NCBI GenBank assembly: GCA_963422705.1
Contig: OY730443.1
Location: 3,410,001 to 3,474,000 of the forward strand
Length of the DNA: 64,000 nt
Reading direction: 5' to 3'
Source: G963422705 sp963422705
Lineage (GTDB): Bacteria > Poribacteria > WGA-4E > WGA-3G
Part shown: piece by piece, positions 10,000 to 19,589 of the stretch
Layout of the letters: each line of letters opens with the position of its first letter
Position numbering within the stretch: the stretch's first letter is position 1
The notes under the pieces: model-generated
What the model was told of the DNA's origin: nothing
Databases searched by the model: none
Seen by the model: only the letters and a program-made list of their open reading frames with translations
Translations under genes and position numbers: made by a program

Positions 10000-10016
10000 C
10001 CCGCCGTTCAGGCGGG
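10000..10016. repeat. Short GC-rich hairpin (REP-like)
   Basis: CCCGCC-GTTCA-GGCGGG forms a perfect 6 bp stem. It has no T-tract and resembles the hairpin at 7684-7699. It could be a dispersed palindromic element or a weak transcription stop between two convergent genes. Confidence 0.35.
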
Positions 10017-10080
10017 GGAGAGGCTGACGCGCTGAGAATTGTGATAGCAAGTTTTTCGGGGCAGCGTAAAACACCTACCG

Positions 10081-10302
10081 TTAATTTCCAAATGGTCCAA
10101 AGCCGCCTTCCACACCGAGGAACCACATAACGAAGTACGCTCCGATTCCGAGAAGAAAAAGCGGGATGCAGATGAGCAGGATGAGAATGAAGAAACCCCA
10201 TATCCAGGAGTGCTTGGATTTGGCAACGGTTATCAACCGGGCAAGCAGCATACCGCCACCGATAATAATCAATATAACGAAACTGAATACCACTGCTACC
10301 AT
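10081..10302 (-). CDS. Small two-helix membrane protein, unknown
   Basis: A 73-residue protein of unknown function with two strongly hydrophobic segments (about residues 2-21 and 33-58) separated by a short basic loop with KSKHSW. A longer frame reaches 10347, but the ATG at 10302 follows CAGGGAAAAG, a reasonable ribosome site. The tail is glycine-rich. It is convergent with the M50-like gene. I do not recognise the family. Confidence 0.5.
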   Translation of the reverse strand: MVAVVFSFVILIIIGGGMLLARLITVAKSKHSWIWGFFILILLICIPLFLLGIGAYFVMWFLGVEGGFGPFGN

Positions 10303-10496
10303 ATCTTTTCCCTGCTGTACTGAATCTTCTCTATAGTTTACATCCAATCACCCCTGTTTTTCCAACAATTTCGCCAATTCCGTTCTTCATCCGTCTTGTT
10401 ATGGGTGATGTTATTGTGGCGTCCGTGATTAGTATTTTGGGATTAATCTTTGAGTTTTTCTTGAAATTTCCAAACAGAGCGGGTATCATTTTAGGT

Positions 10497-11426
10497 ATGG
10501 GCAGTGGTGCATTATCCCTTAGTGTGAATATCGGCGGCATCGAGATGCGGAACCCTGTGATGACTGCATCTGGGACATTCGGCTATGGTAGTGAATATGC
10601 CGATTTTGTTGATTTGAATCAGCTCGGTGCGATTGTTGTCAAGGGGGTAACGAGCACGCCTTGGCCCGGGAATCCGATGCAGCGTATCATGGAGACCCCA
10701 TCTGGCATGCTGAACGCCATCGGACTCCAAAATGTGGGGGTAGATGGGTTTATTTCGGAGAAATTGCCCTACCTCAGAGATTTTGATGTTCCCGTGATTG
10801 TCAACGTCTGTGGCAAAACTGTGAATGAGTACCTGATAGTCATCGAAAAGCTGACGTCTGCAGACGGTGTTGCGGGTGTAGAATTGAATATCTCCTGTCC
10901 GAACTTGGATTGTGGGGGAATGAGTTTTGGGGTGGAACCGGAATTGGCGCATCAGCTGACGCGTGCTGTCAGATTGGAGACGGGGCTACCGTTATTCGTG
11001 AAGTTGTCACCGAATGTCACCGATATTACTGCCATCGCGCGGGCGGTTGAAGATGCCGGGGCGGACGCGCTTTCAGCAATTAATACGCTGTTGGGTATGG
11101 CAATTGATGCAACGTCGCGCACATCGCAGCTCGCAAACGTTACCGGTGGACTTTCCGGCCCCGCGATAAAACCCGTTGCCTTGCGCTTAGTATGGGAGGT
11201 TTACAAGCGAGTCAGCATTCCAATCGTCGGAATGGGGGGAATTATGACCGCGACGGATGCGATTGAATTTTTTATCGCCGGGGCATCTGCTGTCGCTGTC
11301 GGAACAGCGAATTTTGTGAACCCGAGTGCATCTACGGAAATTGTCAACGGCATTCGGACGTATATTGAAAATACTGAAGGGACATCTATTGAAGAATTAG
11401 TAGGAAGTTTGAGGGTGTCGCCCTAA
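10497..11426 (+). CDS. pyrD: Dihydroorotate dehydrogenase, class 1B-type catalytic subunit
   Basis: About 309 residues with the FMN-barrel layout of class 1 dihydroorotate dehydrogenases (dihydroorotate to orotate, pyrimidine synthesis). NPVMTASGTFGYG opens the barrel, NISCPN holds the catalytic cysteine of class 1 enzymes, and GMGGIMTATDAIEFFIAGA is the FMN-phosphate site. The frame extends upstream to 10401, but the conserved domain begins just after the ATG at 10497; that ATG has only a weak ribosome site, so the start is uncertain. No pyrK partner is adjacent. It precedes pyrB. Confidence 0.92.
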   Translation: MGSGALSLSVNIGGIEMRNPVMTASGTFGYGSEYADFVDLNQLGAIVVKGVTSTPWPGNPMQRIMETPSGMLNAIGLQNVGVDGFISEKLPYLRDFDVPVIVNVCGKTVNEYLIVIEKLTSADGVAGVELNISCPNLDCGGMSFGVEPELAHQLTRAVRLETGLPLFVKLSPNVTDITAIARAVEDAGADALSAINTLLGMAIDATSRTSQLANVTGGLSGPAIKPVALRLVWEVYKRVSIPIVGMGGIMTATDAIEFFIAGASAVAVGTANFVNPSASTEIVNGIRTYIENTEGTSIEELVGSLRVSP

Positions 11427-11600
11427 TATGATGAAGAAAAAGATTCGTAACCGGCCGATGAACTTGTGTGGACGATGTGCGAGCACAGGCACGCTATCAG
11501 CGCCCAAAAGGCGATAACGTCTCAAGTAATTGCTCGTTACCGCCGCTCATTTACGAAGTCTGGGAGCGTTCATGCAGCCTTTTGCAAATGGGAATATCGG

Positions 11601-12671
11601 ATGAGACATTTAATAACACTTGATGATGTATCAAATTTTGAGATTGAACAACTGTTTCGGTTGGCGGGAGGGATGCAGTCGCAGTTGGAGACGTGGGCAG
11701 GAATCTGCCGGGGCAAATTACTGGCGACATTGTTCTATGAACCGAGTACCCGTACCCGGCTCTCGTTTGAAAGTGCTATGGAACGTCTCAACGGCGGAAC
11801 CTTGGGATTTGCAGACGCGAGTGCTACTTCTGCAGCGAAAGGTGAGACGCTTGCTGATACCGCCCGGATGGTAACAAACTACGCTGACGTGATTGTGATT
11901 AGACACAATTGGGCGGGTGCAGCGCGCTTGATGGCACGTTACGCAAATATCCCTATTATTAATGGTGGAGACGGTAGTCATACGCACCCTACACAGGCGT
12001 TAACTGATCTTTATACGATTATCCGGCGAAAAGGGCAAATTGAAGGGCTCAAGGTGGGTATCTGCGGCGACCTTCGCTATGGCAGAGCTGCCCACTCGTT
12101 CGCGCTTGCTGTCGCAAGATTTGGAGGGGAATTGTTCCACATTGGGCCCTGTGGGCTGCAAATGCCACCCTGGGTGTTGGCACGGTTGAGGAACTGCTAC
12201 ATGCAGCGTCCTTTAGAGGTGGAGCAGATTCAAGATGTGATTGCTACGTTAGATGTTATCTACGTCAATCGTCTTCAAGAGGAGCGGCTTCCACTGCACA
12301 TGGATGTAGTCGAGGTACGGGGAAGTTACCTGCTGAATGCAGCGGTGATGGCGCAGGCGAAACCGGATGCCATGATTATGCACCCGCTTCCGCGTGTGAA
12401 TGAGCTCTCTTACGAGTTGGACGATGACGCGCGTGCAGCGTATTTTGAACAGTCAGCGAATGCGGTGCCGATTCGGATGGCACTCATCTCAAGTCTCCTG
12501 GGATTGGAGCAACTCATCTTGACGCAACCGCCGGAACGGCATATCGTTCCGAGCGCCGTGTTGTGTGAAAATCCCAACTGCGTGACGCGCCACGAAACCT
12601 ACTTAAAACCTGAGTGTGAAATTTTCAGCGATAGCCTCTCTACCTGTGCGTATTGCGGATGCCTGTCGTAG
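11601..12671 (+). CDS. pyrB: Aspartate carbamoyltransferase with C-terminal zinc ribbon
   Basis: About 356 residues. The first 300 are a typical catalytic chain: YEPSTRTRLSFE binds carbamoyl phosphate, HPTQALTDLYTI and DLRYGRAAHSF line the aspartate site, and MHPLPRVNEL is the family C-terminal motif. The last 45 residues add CENPNC and, further on, CAYCGC, a four-cysteine pattern like the zinc domain of PyrI, but without PyrI's allosteric domain. The frame is open from 11466; the conserved start MRHLITLDDV at 11601 is preferred although its ribosome site is weak. It follows pyrD in the same direction. Confidence 0.9.
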   Translation: MRHLITLDDVSNFEIEQLFRLAGGMQSQLETWAGICRGKLLATLFYEPSTRTRLSFESAMERLNGGTLGFADASATSAAKGETLADTARMVTNYADVIVIRHNWAGAARLMARYANIPIINGGDGSHTHPTQALTDLYTIIRRKGQIEGLKVGICGDLRYGRAAHSFALAVARFGGELFHIGPCGLQMPPWVLARLRNCYMQRPLEVEQIQDVIATLDVIYVNRLQEERLPLHMDVVEVRGSYLLNAAVMAQAKPDAMIMHPLPRVNELSYELDDDARAAYFEQSANAVPIRMALISSLLGLEQLILTQPPERHIVPSAVLCENPNCVTRHETYLKPECEIFSDSLSTCAYCGCLS

Positions 12672-12704
12672 ATTCCGATGCGAACATGTTTTGAATTAAT
12701 GCGA

Positions 12705-13511
12705 TTACCCGCTCCGTTTCAACCGTCCTACCCGTTTTGCATACTTTTCACCGAGGTGGAAGACCCAAAACCCGACAGGAATCAGCACGACACCGATAAT
12801 GAGTAGCAAGATAAGATTCCCGGCTTGACTCTCAATTGAGGCGTTCTCTAGCATCGCGGCCCGAATCGACTTCAACGTGTAAGTCGCGGGTGAGCACTGT
12901 GATACCGGTTGCAACCAGGTGGGCAAAACATCAATTTCGTAATATATGCCGGATACCAGTAGGAGCAGAGATTGGATAATCCCCGTCGCTGCCTGTCCTT
13001 TCTCTGGGGACAGGAGCGGAAAAATCGCCGACATCAAGCCGATGCCGATAAAAGACAAACTCGAGACAATCACGGTGAGGGCCATTGTCGCCCAATTCGC
13101 GCTCTTGAAATCAAGGTGTTCCCCGAAAAAGAATGGGATTATTGCCAAAACCAGCCCTGTCCGTAAAAGTCCGTACAGAATCGCGAATAGACAGGAGCCC
13201 ACCAAATGTGTAATTCGATAAATGGGTGCCATGAATGTATATTCAATCGTGCCTTCCCAGCGCTCCCAGGTAATCGCATCGCTTACCTCGCGCATCATAA
13301 TTGAGAGGAACCCCCAAATTAAGGCGCCGATTACCAAATAGAGGACATCTTTGCTAGTGCCACGCCCCACCATAATTAAACCTATCGTGAGGGCATTAAC
13401 AATTGAATAACTGAAAAAGAGAATCTCCCAGCTCAAATATCGTTTGAGCAGATTAAAGTTTCGTTCAATAAAAGCATAAGAAACCACCGCTTCCCGAACA
13501 AAATTTAGCAT
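12705..13511 (-). CDS. ABC-2 type transporter permease
   Basis: A 268-residue membrane protein with six hydrophobic segments and the layout of ABC-2 export permeases, as in drug, polysaccharide or O-antigen exporters. The motif GTIEYTFMAPIYR after the second segment is typical. The frame is open to 13697, but the ATG at 13511 lies just after the ATPase stop with GGAGG 11 bases upstream. It is translated directly after the ATP-binding gene, with a 4 base gap. Export substrate is not inferable. Confidence 0.87.
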   Translation of the reverse strand: MLNFVREAVVSYAFIERNFNLLKRYLSWEILFFSYSIVNALTIGLIMVGRGTSKDVLYLVIGALIWGFLSIMMREVSDAITWERWEGTIEYTFMAPIYRITHLVGSCLFAILYGLLRTGLVLAIIPFFFGEHLDFKSANWATMALTVIVSSLSFIGIGLMSAIFPLLSPEKGQAATGIIQSLLLLVSGIYYEIDVLPTWLQPVSQCSPATYTLKSIRAAMLENASIESQAGNLILLLIIGVVLIPVGFWVFHLGEKYAKRVGRLKRSG

Positions 13512-13515
13512 CCGT

Positions 13516-14361
13516 TTACTCTTCCTCCTCAATCTCTCTGCCGGTGAGTGCGATAAAAACATCCTCCAAGTTCCCGGGTGAATTGTTTTGTGCCGGTACC
13601 TGCGCGATGAGTTCTTTGACAGTACCGTGTGCGATAAACCGGCCTTTATCAATAATCGCGATTCTGTCGCATAAGCGTTCCGCCTCTGCCATATCATGTG
13701 TCGTAAGCAGAATCACAGCGTTCTGTTTACGCCGAATTTCCTCAATAAATTCCTGTACATCTCGCTTAGATTTTGGGTCGAGTCCGGTTGTCGGTTCATC
13801 AAGCAGGAGTAACATCGGTTTCGTCAAAAGGGCCCGCGCAATAGCCACCTTTTGTTGCATCCCGCGTGAAAGCCCCTCCATTTCTTCGTGCATCCGTTTT
13901 GGATCGAAACCGAGACGTTTTAGGATTGTCTGTGATTTTTTTGTCGCTTCTTCTGCGGAAAGCCCGTAGAGCCGCGCAGCATAGGTAAGGTTTTCAGCGG
14001 AGGAGAGACGTTTAAAGAAGGATGCCTCAACGGAGACACGGTTTATCACGCGCCGTACTTTCAGGCTTGCCGTCACAACGTCATCCCCAAAAACGCTAAT
14101 ACTTCCGCTATCCGGAAGAAGGAGCGTTGAGATAAGCCGAATTAGCGTTGATTTTCCGGAACCGTTAGCCCCAAGGATACCGTATATTTCACCGATACCC
14201 ACCTCTAACGAGATGTTATCAACCGCACAAATAACCTCTTTCTCCCGTTTGAAAAACCGGTGTAGCCGCTGCTGAAAACCGCGAGGGGCTGTTTGATTTT
14301 TCTGTCGATGAAAATGTTTCGAGACACCACGAACAGCTAAACCATGGATAGGGGATTTCAC
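13516..14361 (-). CDS. ABC transporter ATP-binding protein
   Basis: A 281-residue ATPase of an ABC-2 exporter. Walker A is GANGSGKST near residues 64-72, the signature is LSRGMQQ, and Walker B is LLLLDEPTTGLD followed by the H-loop LTTHD. An unusually basic N-terminal stretch (residues 15-40) precedes the P-loop. It pairs with the permease immediately downstream, the two forming a minimal exporter. Confidence 0.92.
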   Translation of the reverse strand: MKSPIHGLAVRGVSKHFHRQKNQTAPRGFQQRLHRFFKREKEVICAVDNISLEVGIGEIYGILGANGSGKSTLIRLISTLLLPDSGSISVFGDDVVTASLKVRRVINRVSVEASFFKRLSSAENLTYAARLYGLSAEEATKKSQTILKRLGFDPKRMHEEMEGLSRGMQQKVAIARALLTKPMLLLLDEPTTGLDPKSKRDVQEFIEEIRRKQNAVILLTTHDMAEAERLCDRIAIIDKGRFIAHGTVKELIAQVPAQNNSPGNLEDVFIALTGREIEEEE

Positions 14362-15448
14362 CTATTTCTCCTTATAAAATAGAACCTTACAGGCGTGCTG
14401 TCCAAGCGGGCCGTTTTTTCCATGGGCAGCTCTTCTTTTTCAAGCTTCATCAGATTCCTACGCTTCGGCAAAGCCACCAAAAGAGTGGAAACGAAATGAA
14501 CCCGCCGTTAATCAATAACAATTCCGTTTTCCATTCTTTAATCCCGTCTTCACTGCAGATAGGTAAGGGTAGTTTCCTAACCGCACCCGCGCGTGCGCTG
14601 CCGTGGGAGAGATTTCCTAATCGCGATACCCGTTATCACTCGGTGAACAGGTTGAAAACCGAATGATTGCGCTGAAACGTCTTATCGTAAAGTCTATAAT
14701 TATTTCCGTATGCGCTAGGTGCTTATGCATCTCTATCCCCCGTGGGCGGAAGATGGGGCGGGCACCTTTGAAAATATTCACGTCATTAAACCGTTAACAT
14801 TTTTTATACACTTATATAGTATACCCAAAATAGAGGGTAGTTTGGCAAGTATTTTAAACACAACAAGCGGAGAATTTTCTCCGCTTCGCATGAAGATTAA
14901 GCGCTCATTTGGGAACGGCAACACCATAAAAGTCTCGTATTGGTGCTTCCACGGCGTGGGGTTCTTACCGGGCATCAATCCGGGAACAGGTGAGAAGGAT
15001 ACGCCTTCACCGGAATGCGAATCCACACCCTACGCCGGTAGGAGAAACTCTTCTCTCGGATTTTTGTGATATTTAGCGGCTACCATGAGAAAGTATTTAA
15101 AACGAAATCAAAGCGCAATAAAAAAACTTACATATTTTCGCGTTTGTGGTATAATATAAATAGGAGACGCAATCCCTTTTCATCATTCCTTTATCGTGGA
15201 TTTTGAAGATAAGTGGGCATTTCCACAAACTCGGAAACACTCCGTACCTGAATCGACGTGCTGAATTGGCGAGTTGATGCGGTTTTCTAACCACACCAGG
15301 GCTAGATTCTAAAATCCACGATAGTCGCTCCACTGGAGCAGAATCCTTCGTTCTCCACTCTGGAGTCTTCAGAATGACAGTGTAGTTAACCTCTACTGTC
15401 ATGAGAAAACTTAGGAGTGGGATACAAAATAGCAATGGAGAACCGGTT
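14362..15448. other. Long intergenic region with inverted repeats
   Basis: About 1.1 kb without a supported gene. At 14865-14886 a near-perfect 10 bp stem (AAGCGGAGAA / TTCTCCGCTT) forms a tight hairpin. At 15192-15204 and 15311-15323 lie 13 bp perfect inverted repeats (TATCGTGGATTTT), bounding a 132 bp element. A further inverted pair, TGACAGT/ACTGTCA, lies just before the molybdenum hydroxylase operon. Confidence 0.5.
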
Positions 15449-16327
15449 ATGCAAGCATTTGAGTATGTAGACGCAAAAACGGTAGCCGAAGCCGTGGCGG
15501 TACTTGACGAAAAAGGACAAAACGCACGAATTTTGGCTGGGGGTACAGATATCATCGTTCAGGTCCGGGAAGCGCGGCGAACGGTTGACTGGATGGTTGA
15601 CATCAAAGCCATTCCGGAAGTTAATGTCCTCTCTTATGAACCCGATGTAGGGCTCACACTTGGTGCAGCAGTGCCCTGCTATCAAATCTATGCCGTTGAT
15701 GAAATTTGTGATGCCTACCCCGGCTTAATTGATGCAACAAAGATTATCGGAGGCACCGCAATTCAAGGGCGTGCCGGTGTCGGAGGAAATTTGTGTAACG
15801 CTTCGCCTGCGGCCGATAGTATTCCCCCACTAATTGTCCTCAACGCAACTTGTGTTATTGCCGGACGAGATAACGGTGAACGTGAACTTCCTGTTGAGCA
15901 GTTTTGTACGGCTCCTGGCCAGACGGCGCTTGAAAAAGGAGAGCTGCTGGTGAGCCTCAAGATACCTGCTCCTGAAAACAATTCCAGTTCCTACTACCTG
16001 CGGTTTATTCCTCGAAATGAAATGGATATCGCTGTTGTTGGCGCTGGCGCATCCGTAACCCTCGACGCTGCGAAGCAGAACATCGTTTCTGCCCGGATTG
16101 CACTCGCGGCAGTTGCCCCGACGCCACTCTTTGCTGAGGAAGCAAGCGCGCTGCTTGCCGGCAGAGAAATTTCTGATGAAACCATTGAGGAGGCTGCTGC
16201 AGCGGCGCAAGCCATCGCACGCCCTATCAGCGATATGCGTGGAACAGCCGAACAGAGAACACATCTCGTCGGAGTTCTCACCCGGCGCGCCCTAAAAGGC
16301 GCAATCGAGAGAGTGTTAGATGCCTAA
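15449..16327 (+). CDS. Molybdenum hydroxylase FAD-binding subunit
   Basis: A 292-residue FAD subunit of the xanthine dehydrogenase / CO dehydrogenase (CoxM) family, passing electrons from the iron-sulfur subunit to the final acceptor. AGGTDIIVQ near residue 32 is the first FAD pyrophosphate motif, and GGTAIQGRAGVGGNLCNASPAAD is the second; both are conserved. The frame opens at 15401, but the ATG at 15449 follows GGAGAA and gives the usual MQAFEYV start. It heads an FAD, 2Fe-2S, Mo-subunit series; substrate class is uncertain. Confidence 0.92.
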   Translation: MQAFEYVDAKTVAEAVAVLDEKGQNARILAGGTDIIVQVREARRTVDWMVDIKAIPEVNVLSYEPDVGLTLGAAVPCYQIYAVDEICDAYPGLIDATKIIGGTAIQGRAGVGGNLCNASPAADSIPPLIVLNATCVIAGRDNGERELPVEQFCTAPGQTALEKGELLVSLKIPAPENNSSSYYLRFIPRNEMDIAVVGAGASVTLDAAKQNIVSARIALAAVAPTPLFAEEASALLAGREISDETIEEAAAAAQAIARPISDMRGTAEQRTHLVGVLTRRALKGAIERVLDA

Positions 16328-16552
16328 TAGGTATCAGTTTTTGTGCCGATACCGCAGGATAAACTTGTTACCCACCCGTAGTAAACACAAAATCGTATAT
16401 GGACTGGACTAGAGTCGGTGATACCGTCGCCAATGAGCGCCTTGCGGGCGCGCTGTCGAATTGCTCGCTTTGAGAGCCCTCCTTGGGCGCGGAATAGCAC
16501 GGTATTTTTCTCATGTGTTCATATATAGCCAAAAAATAAAGGAGCCCGTCAT

Positions 16553-17023
16553 ATGGCGAGAAAAACTCACGTTCAAACCACAATTAATGGGGAAGCCGTT
16601 GAATTCCTCTGTGAATCCCGCCAAAGCTTACTGGAAGTCCTCAGAGATGAACTGCGTCTGACAGGGGCAAAAGAGGGATGCAACAACGGGAATTGCGGCG
16701 CATGCAGTGTCATCTTAGACGGAAGACTCGTCAATTCATGCCTCGTCCTCGGTGTAGAAACCGAAGGCAAAACTGTTGAAACTGTTGAAGGGTTAGCGGA
16801 ACCTGACAAATTGCACCCCATTCAGGATGCGTTCTTGGAGAATGCCGCCCTTCAATGCGGTATCTGCACCCCCGGCTTCATCATGAGCGCAAAGGCGCTC
16901 TTGGATAAAAACCCGAATCCGACTGAACACGAAATCCGATACTGGTTAGCTGGAAATTTATGTCGCTGTACGGGTTACGATAAAATTGTCCGTGCTGTGC
17001 TCGACGCAGCCTCAACTACTTAG
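16553..17023 (+). CDS. Molybdenum hydroxylase 2Fe-2S subunit
   Basis: A 156-residue electron-transfer subunit (CoxS / XdhC-like small subunit). The plant-ferredoxin-type cluster is CNNGNCGACSV with a later cysteine, and the second cluster is CGICTPGF plus CRCTGY. Length and order match the family exactly. The start at 16553 follows AAAGGAG. It lies between the FAD and molybdenum subunit genes, completing the canonical three-protein enzyme. Confidence 0.95.
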   Translation: MARKTHVQTTINGEAVEFLCESRQSLLEVLRDELRLTGAKEGCNNGNCGACSVILDGRLVNSCLVLGVETEGKTVETVEGLAEPDKLHPIQDAFLENAALQCGICTPGFIMSAKALLDKNPNPTEHEIRYWLAGNLCRCTGYDKIVRAVLDAASTT

Positions 17024-17215
17024 AAAGGAGTGTCCTTCGCTTGATAGAGAACCTAGAAAGAGCTGTTAGCATTTCCAAACTGAAGGTTAAGAATTTAATC
17101 TGGTAATATCAGTGCGCCTAAAGCCTTCAGTCGCGCTTTGTAAAGCGCTGGTGGGTTTCTTTTCTGACAGCAAATCTTTTGTTTCTCATAGAGCGAATCG
17201 ACGAAAAAATTCGCA

Positions 17216-19471
17216 ATGGCTGAAAAGAAAGAATACAAAGTTATCGGAACGCGGCCCATCCGCCATGACGGCGTTGACAAAGTAACCGGGCGTGCGCTCT
17301 ATGGGGCAGATTTTCACATCACCGGACTCCTGCACGGTAGGGTACTCCGAAGCCCACATGCCCATGCACGGATTGTATCTATTGACACCAGCCGTGCCGA
17401 GGCATACCCGGGTGTCAAAGGTGTTGTCACAGCACAGGATTTGCCCACCGCCGCTGACAAAATTGCAGAACTTGGCGAAGGCCCCATCAATCTCAAATAT
17501 CTCTGCGATAACATCCTCGCGAACGATAAAGTCCTTTACAAGGGGCATGCTGTCGCGGCCGTCGCCGCAACGAATCCACACATCGCTGAAGAGGCATGCG
17601 AACTCATTGACGTTGAATATGAGGTGCTGCCGCCGGTGCTTGAAGTACGTGCAGCCATGGAGCCGGGGGCGCCTCTCCTGCATGAAACGCTGAAGACTTC
17701 CTCACTCGGCGAGACGGCTGAGGAGCCCAGTAACGTCGCAAGTCATCTCCAACACAAAAAAGGAAATATTGAAAAAGGGTTTGCCGATGCCGATGTCGTC
17801 GTTGAACGCGAATTTGTCACCGGAACGGTTCATCAAGGCTATATTGAGCCACATAATGCCACCGCGCTCTATAACCCTGATGGGGAGCTGACTGTCTGGT
17901 GTAGTACGCAAGGTGCGTTTACCGTACGCGAACAACTCGCCGAAATCCTCCAATATCCGATTTCGAAAATTAAGGTAGTCCCCATGGAAATCGGTGGCGG
18001 TTTTGGCGGAAAGATTAACGTCTACATTAAGCCTGTTGCTGCCCTGCTCGCGAAGAAAACAGGTAAACCGGTTAAGGTGCTGATGAGTCGGGGTGAAGTC
18101 TTTGAAGGCACCGGGCCAACGCCGGCTTCTTACATCCGTGTTAAAATCGGGGCGACAAAAGACGGCAAAATAACCGCTGCTCAGACATACCTCGCCTTTG
18201 AGGCGGGTGCCTATCCCGGTTCACCTGTCGGCGCCGGCGCGATGTGCATTTTCGCACCTTACAATATTGAGAACGTTCTCATTGACGGTTACGATGTCGT
18301 AGTCAATAAACCGAAAACCGCTGCGTATCGTGCGCCGGGGGCGACAAACGCCGCGTTCGGTTCAGAAACGGTTATCGATGAACTCGCAGAAAAACTCGGA
18401 CTAGATGCCTTAGAAATCCGCCTGTTCAACGGTGCGAAAGAAGGTGACAGGCGTGCAGACGGCCCTGTTTACCCGCGCATCGGCTTCATTGAAACCGTCG
18501 AAGCCGCCAAGGAACATCCCCACTACACCTCACCAAACGGAAAGAAACATCACGGACGTGGTGTAGCATCCGGATTCTGGTTCAATATCGGCTTGCAATC
18601 CAGCGTCACCATCAGTGTGAACCCGGACGGCACGATTAATCTCGTTGAAGGTTCTACCGACATCGGTGGCACCCGCACCTCTATCGCCATGCAAGCCGCC
18701 GAGGCATTGGGCATTTCCGCCGAAGCGGTTAACCCGAGTGTCGTGGATACGAATGCTATCGGGTACACCGCCGTGACGGGAGGGAGCCGCACAACTTTCG
18801 CCACCGGCTATGCCGCTTATGAGGCAGCGCAAGATGTCAAGACACAGATGATTGCTCGTGCCGCCAAGCTCTGGGATGTCGATGAAGAAAATGTGCAGTT
18901 TGCCGATGGCGAATTCTCATCTATCAACGGCAAGGAGGAACAGATTAGCTTTCGCGAACTGTCTGCAAGACTGGGTGAAACAGGGGGCCCCATTATCGGC
19001 AGAGCCGCTGTGAATCCAGCCGGTGTCGGTGGTGCATTTGCAACCCACGTCGTCGATGTTGAAGTAGACGTGGAGACGGGCAAGGTAGAAATTCTCCGCT
19101 ACACAGCGACGCAGGACGCGGGAAAAGCCATCCATCCCAGCTACGTCGAAGGGCAAATGCAAGGTGGCGTCGTACAGGGCATCGGGTGGGCGTTAAATGA
19201 GGAATACATCTATAATCCCGAAGGTGCAATGACTAACGCCAGTTTCCTCGATTACCGAATGCCGACATGCTTAGATTTACCGATGATAGACACGGTTATC
19301 GTTGAGGTGCCGAATCCTGGGCACCCGTACGGTGTGCGCGGTGTCGGCGAGGTGCCGATTATTCCACCCCCGGCCGCCATCGCCAACGCCATCTACGACG
19401 CTATCGGTGTCCGTATGACAGAACTACCCATGTCACCCGACAGACTGCTAAAAGCGATGGGCAAAATCTGA
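17216..19471 (+). CDS. Molybdenum hydroxylase catalytic (molybdopterin) subunit
   Basis: A 751-residue large subunit of the xanthine dehydrogenase family, binding Mo-molybdopterin cytosine dinucleotide. GGGFGGK (around residue 261) and AYRAPGATNAAFGSE are cofactor-binding motifs; GVRGVGEVPIIPPPAA near the C-terminus carries the glutamate expected to act as catalytic base. The CO dehydrogenase active-site loop with its special cysteine is not evident, so aldehyde, purine or other N-heterocycle oxidation is likelier than CO oxidation. A rho-independent terminator follows at 19487. Confidence 0.93.
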   Translation: MAEKKEYKVIGTRPIRHDGVDKVTGRALYGADFHITGLLHGRVLRSPHAHARIVSIDTSRAEAYPGVKGVVTAQDLPTAADKIAELGEGPINLKYLCDNILANDKVLYKGHAVAAVAATNPHIAEEACELIDVEYEVLPPVLEVRAAMEPGAPLLHETLKTSSLGETAEEPSNVASHLQHKKGNIEKGFADADVVVEREFVTGTVHQGYIEPHNATALYNPDGELTVWCSTQGAFTVREQLAEILQYPISKIKVVPMEIGGGFGGKINVYIKPVAALLAKKTGKPVKVLMSRGEVFEGTGPTPASYIRVKIGATKDGKITAAQTYLAFEAGAYPGSPVGAGAMCIFAPYNIENVLIDGYDVVVNKPKTAAYRAPGATNAAFGSETVIDELAEKLGLDALEIRLFNGAKEGDRRADGPVYPRIGFIETVEAAKEHPHYTSPNGKKHHGRGVASGFWFNIGLQSSVTISVNPDGTINLVEGSTDIGGTRTSIAMQAAEALGISAEAVNPSVVDTNAIGYTAVTGGSRTTFATGYAAYEAAQDVKTQMIARAAKLWDVDEENVQFADGEFSSINGKEEQISFRELSARLGETGGPIIGRAAVNPAGVGGAFATHVVDVEVDVETGKVEILRYTATQDAGKAIHPSYVEGQMQGGVVQGIGWALNEEYIYNPEGAMTNASFLDYRMPTCLDLPMIDTVIVEVPNPGHPYGVRGVGEVPIIPPPAAIANAIYDAIGVRMTELPMSPDRLLKAMGKI

Positions 19472-19486
19472 TGCACACATCTCGTA

Positions 19487-19512
19487 GGGCGAGATTGATG
19501 TCTCGCCCTTTT
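19487..19512 (+). terminator. Rho-independent terminator
   Basis: GGGCGAGA-TTGATG-TCTCGCCC forms an 8 bp perfect GC-rich stem followed by TTTT, 16 bases after the molybdenum subunit stop codon. It separates the hydroxylase operon from the MoaD-like gene. Confidence 0.75.
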
Positions 19513-19589
19513 ACCAACAGTTGCCAAGCCAGAGATGTCTCGCGTGTGACAACGCTGTTTGTTTTCACAGAACCGCATAAGGAACCACC

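Noticed and set aside
17216..19471. Aerobic CO dehydrogenase large subunit
   Set aside because: The characteristic active-site loop with the CO-dehydrogenase cysteine motif was not seen; the wider xanthine-dehydrogenase family is the safer call.
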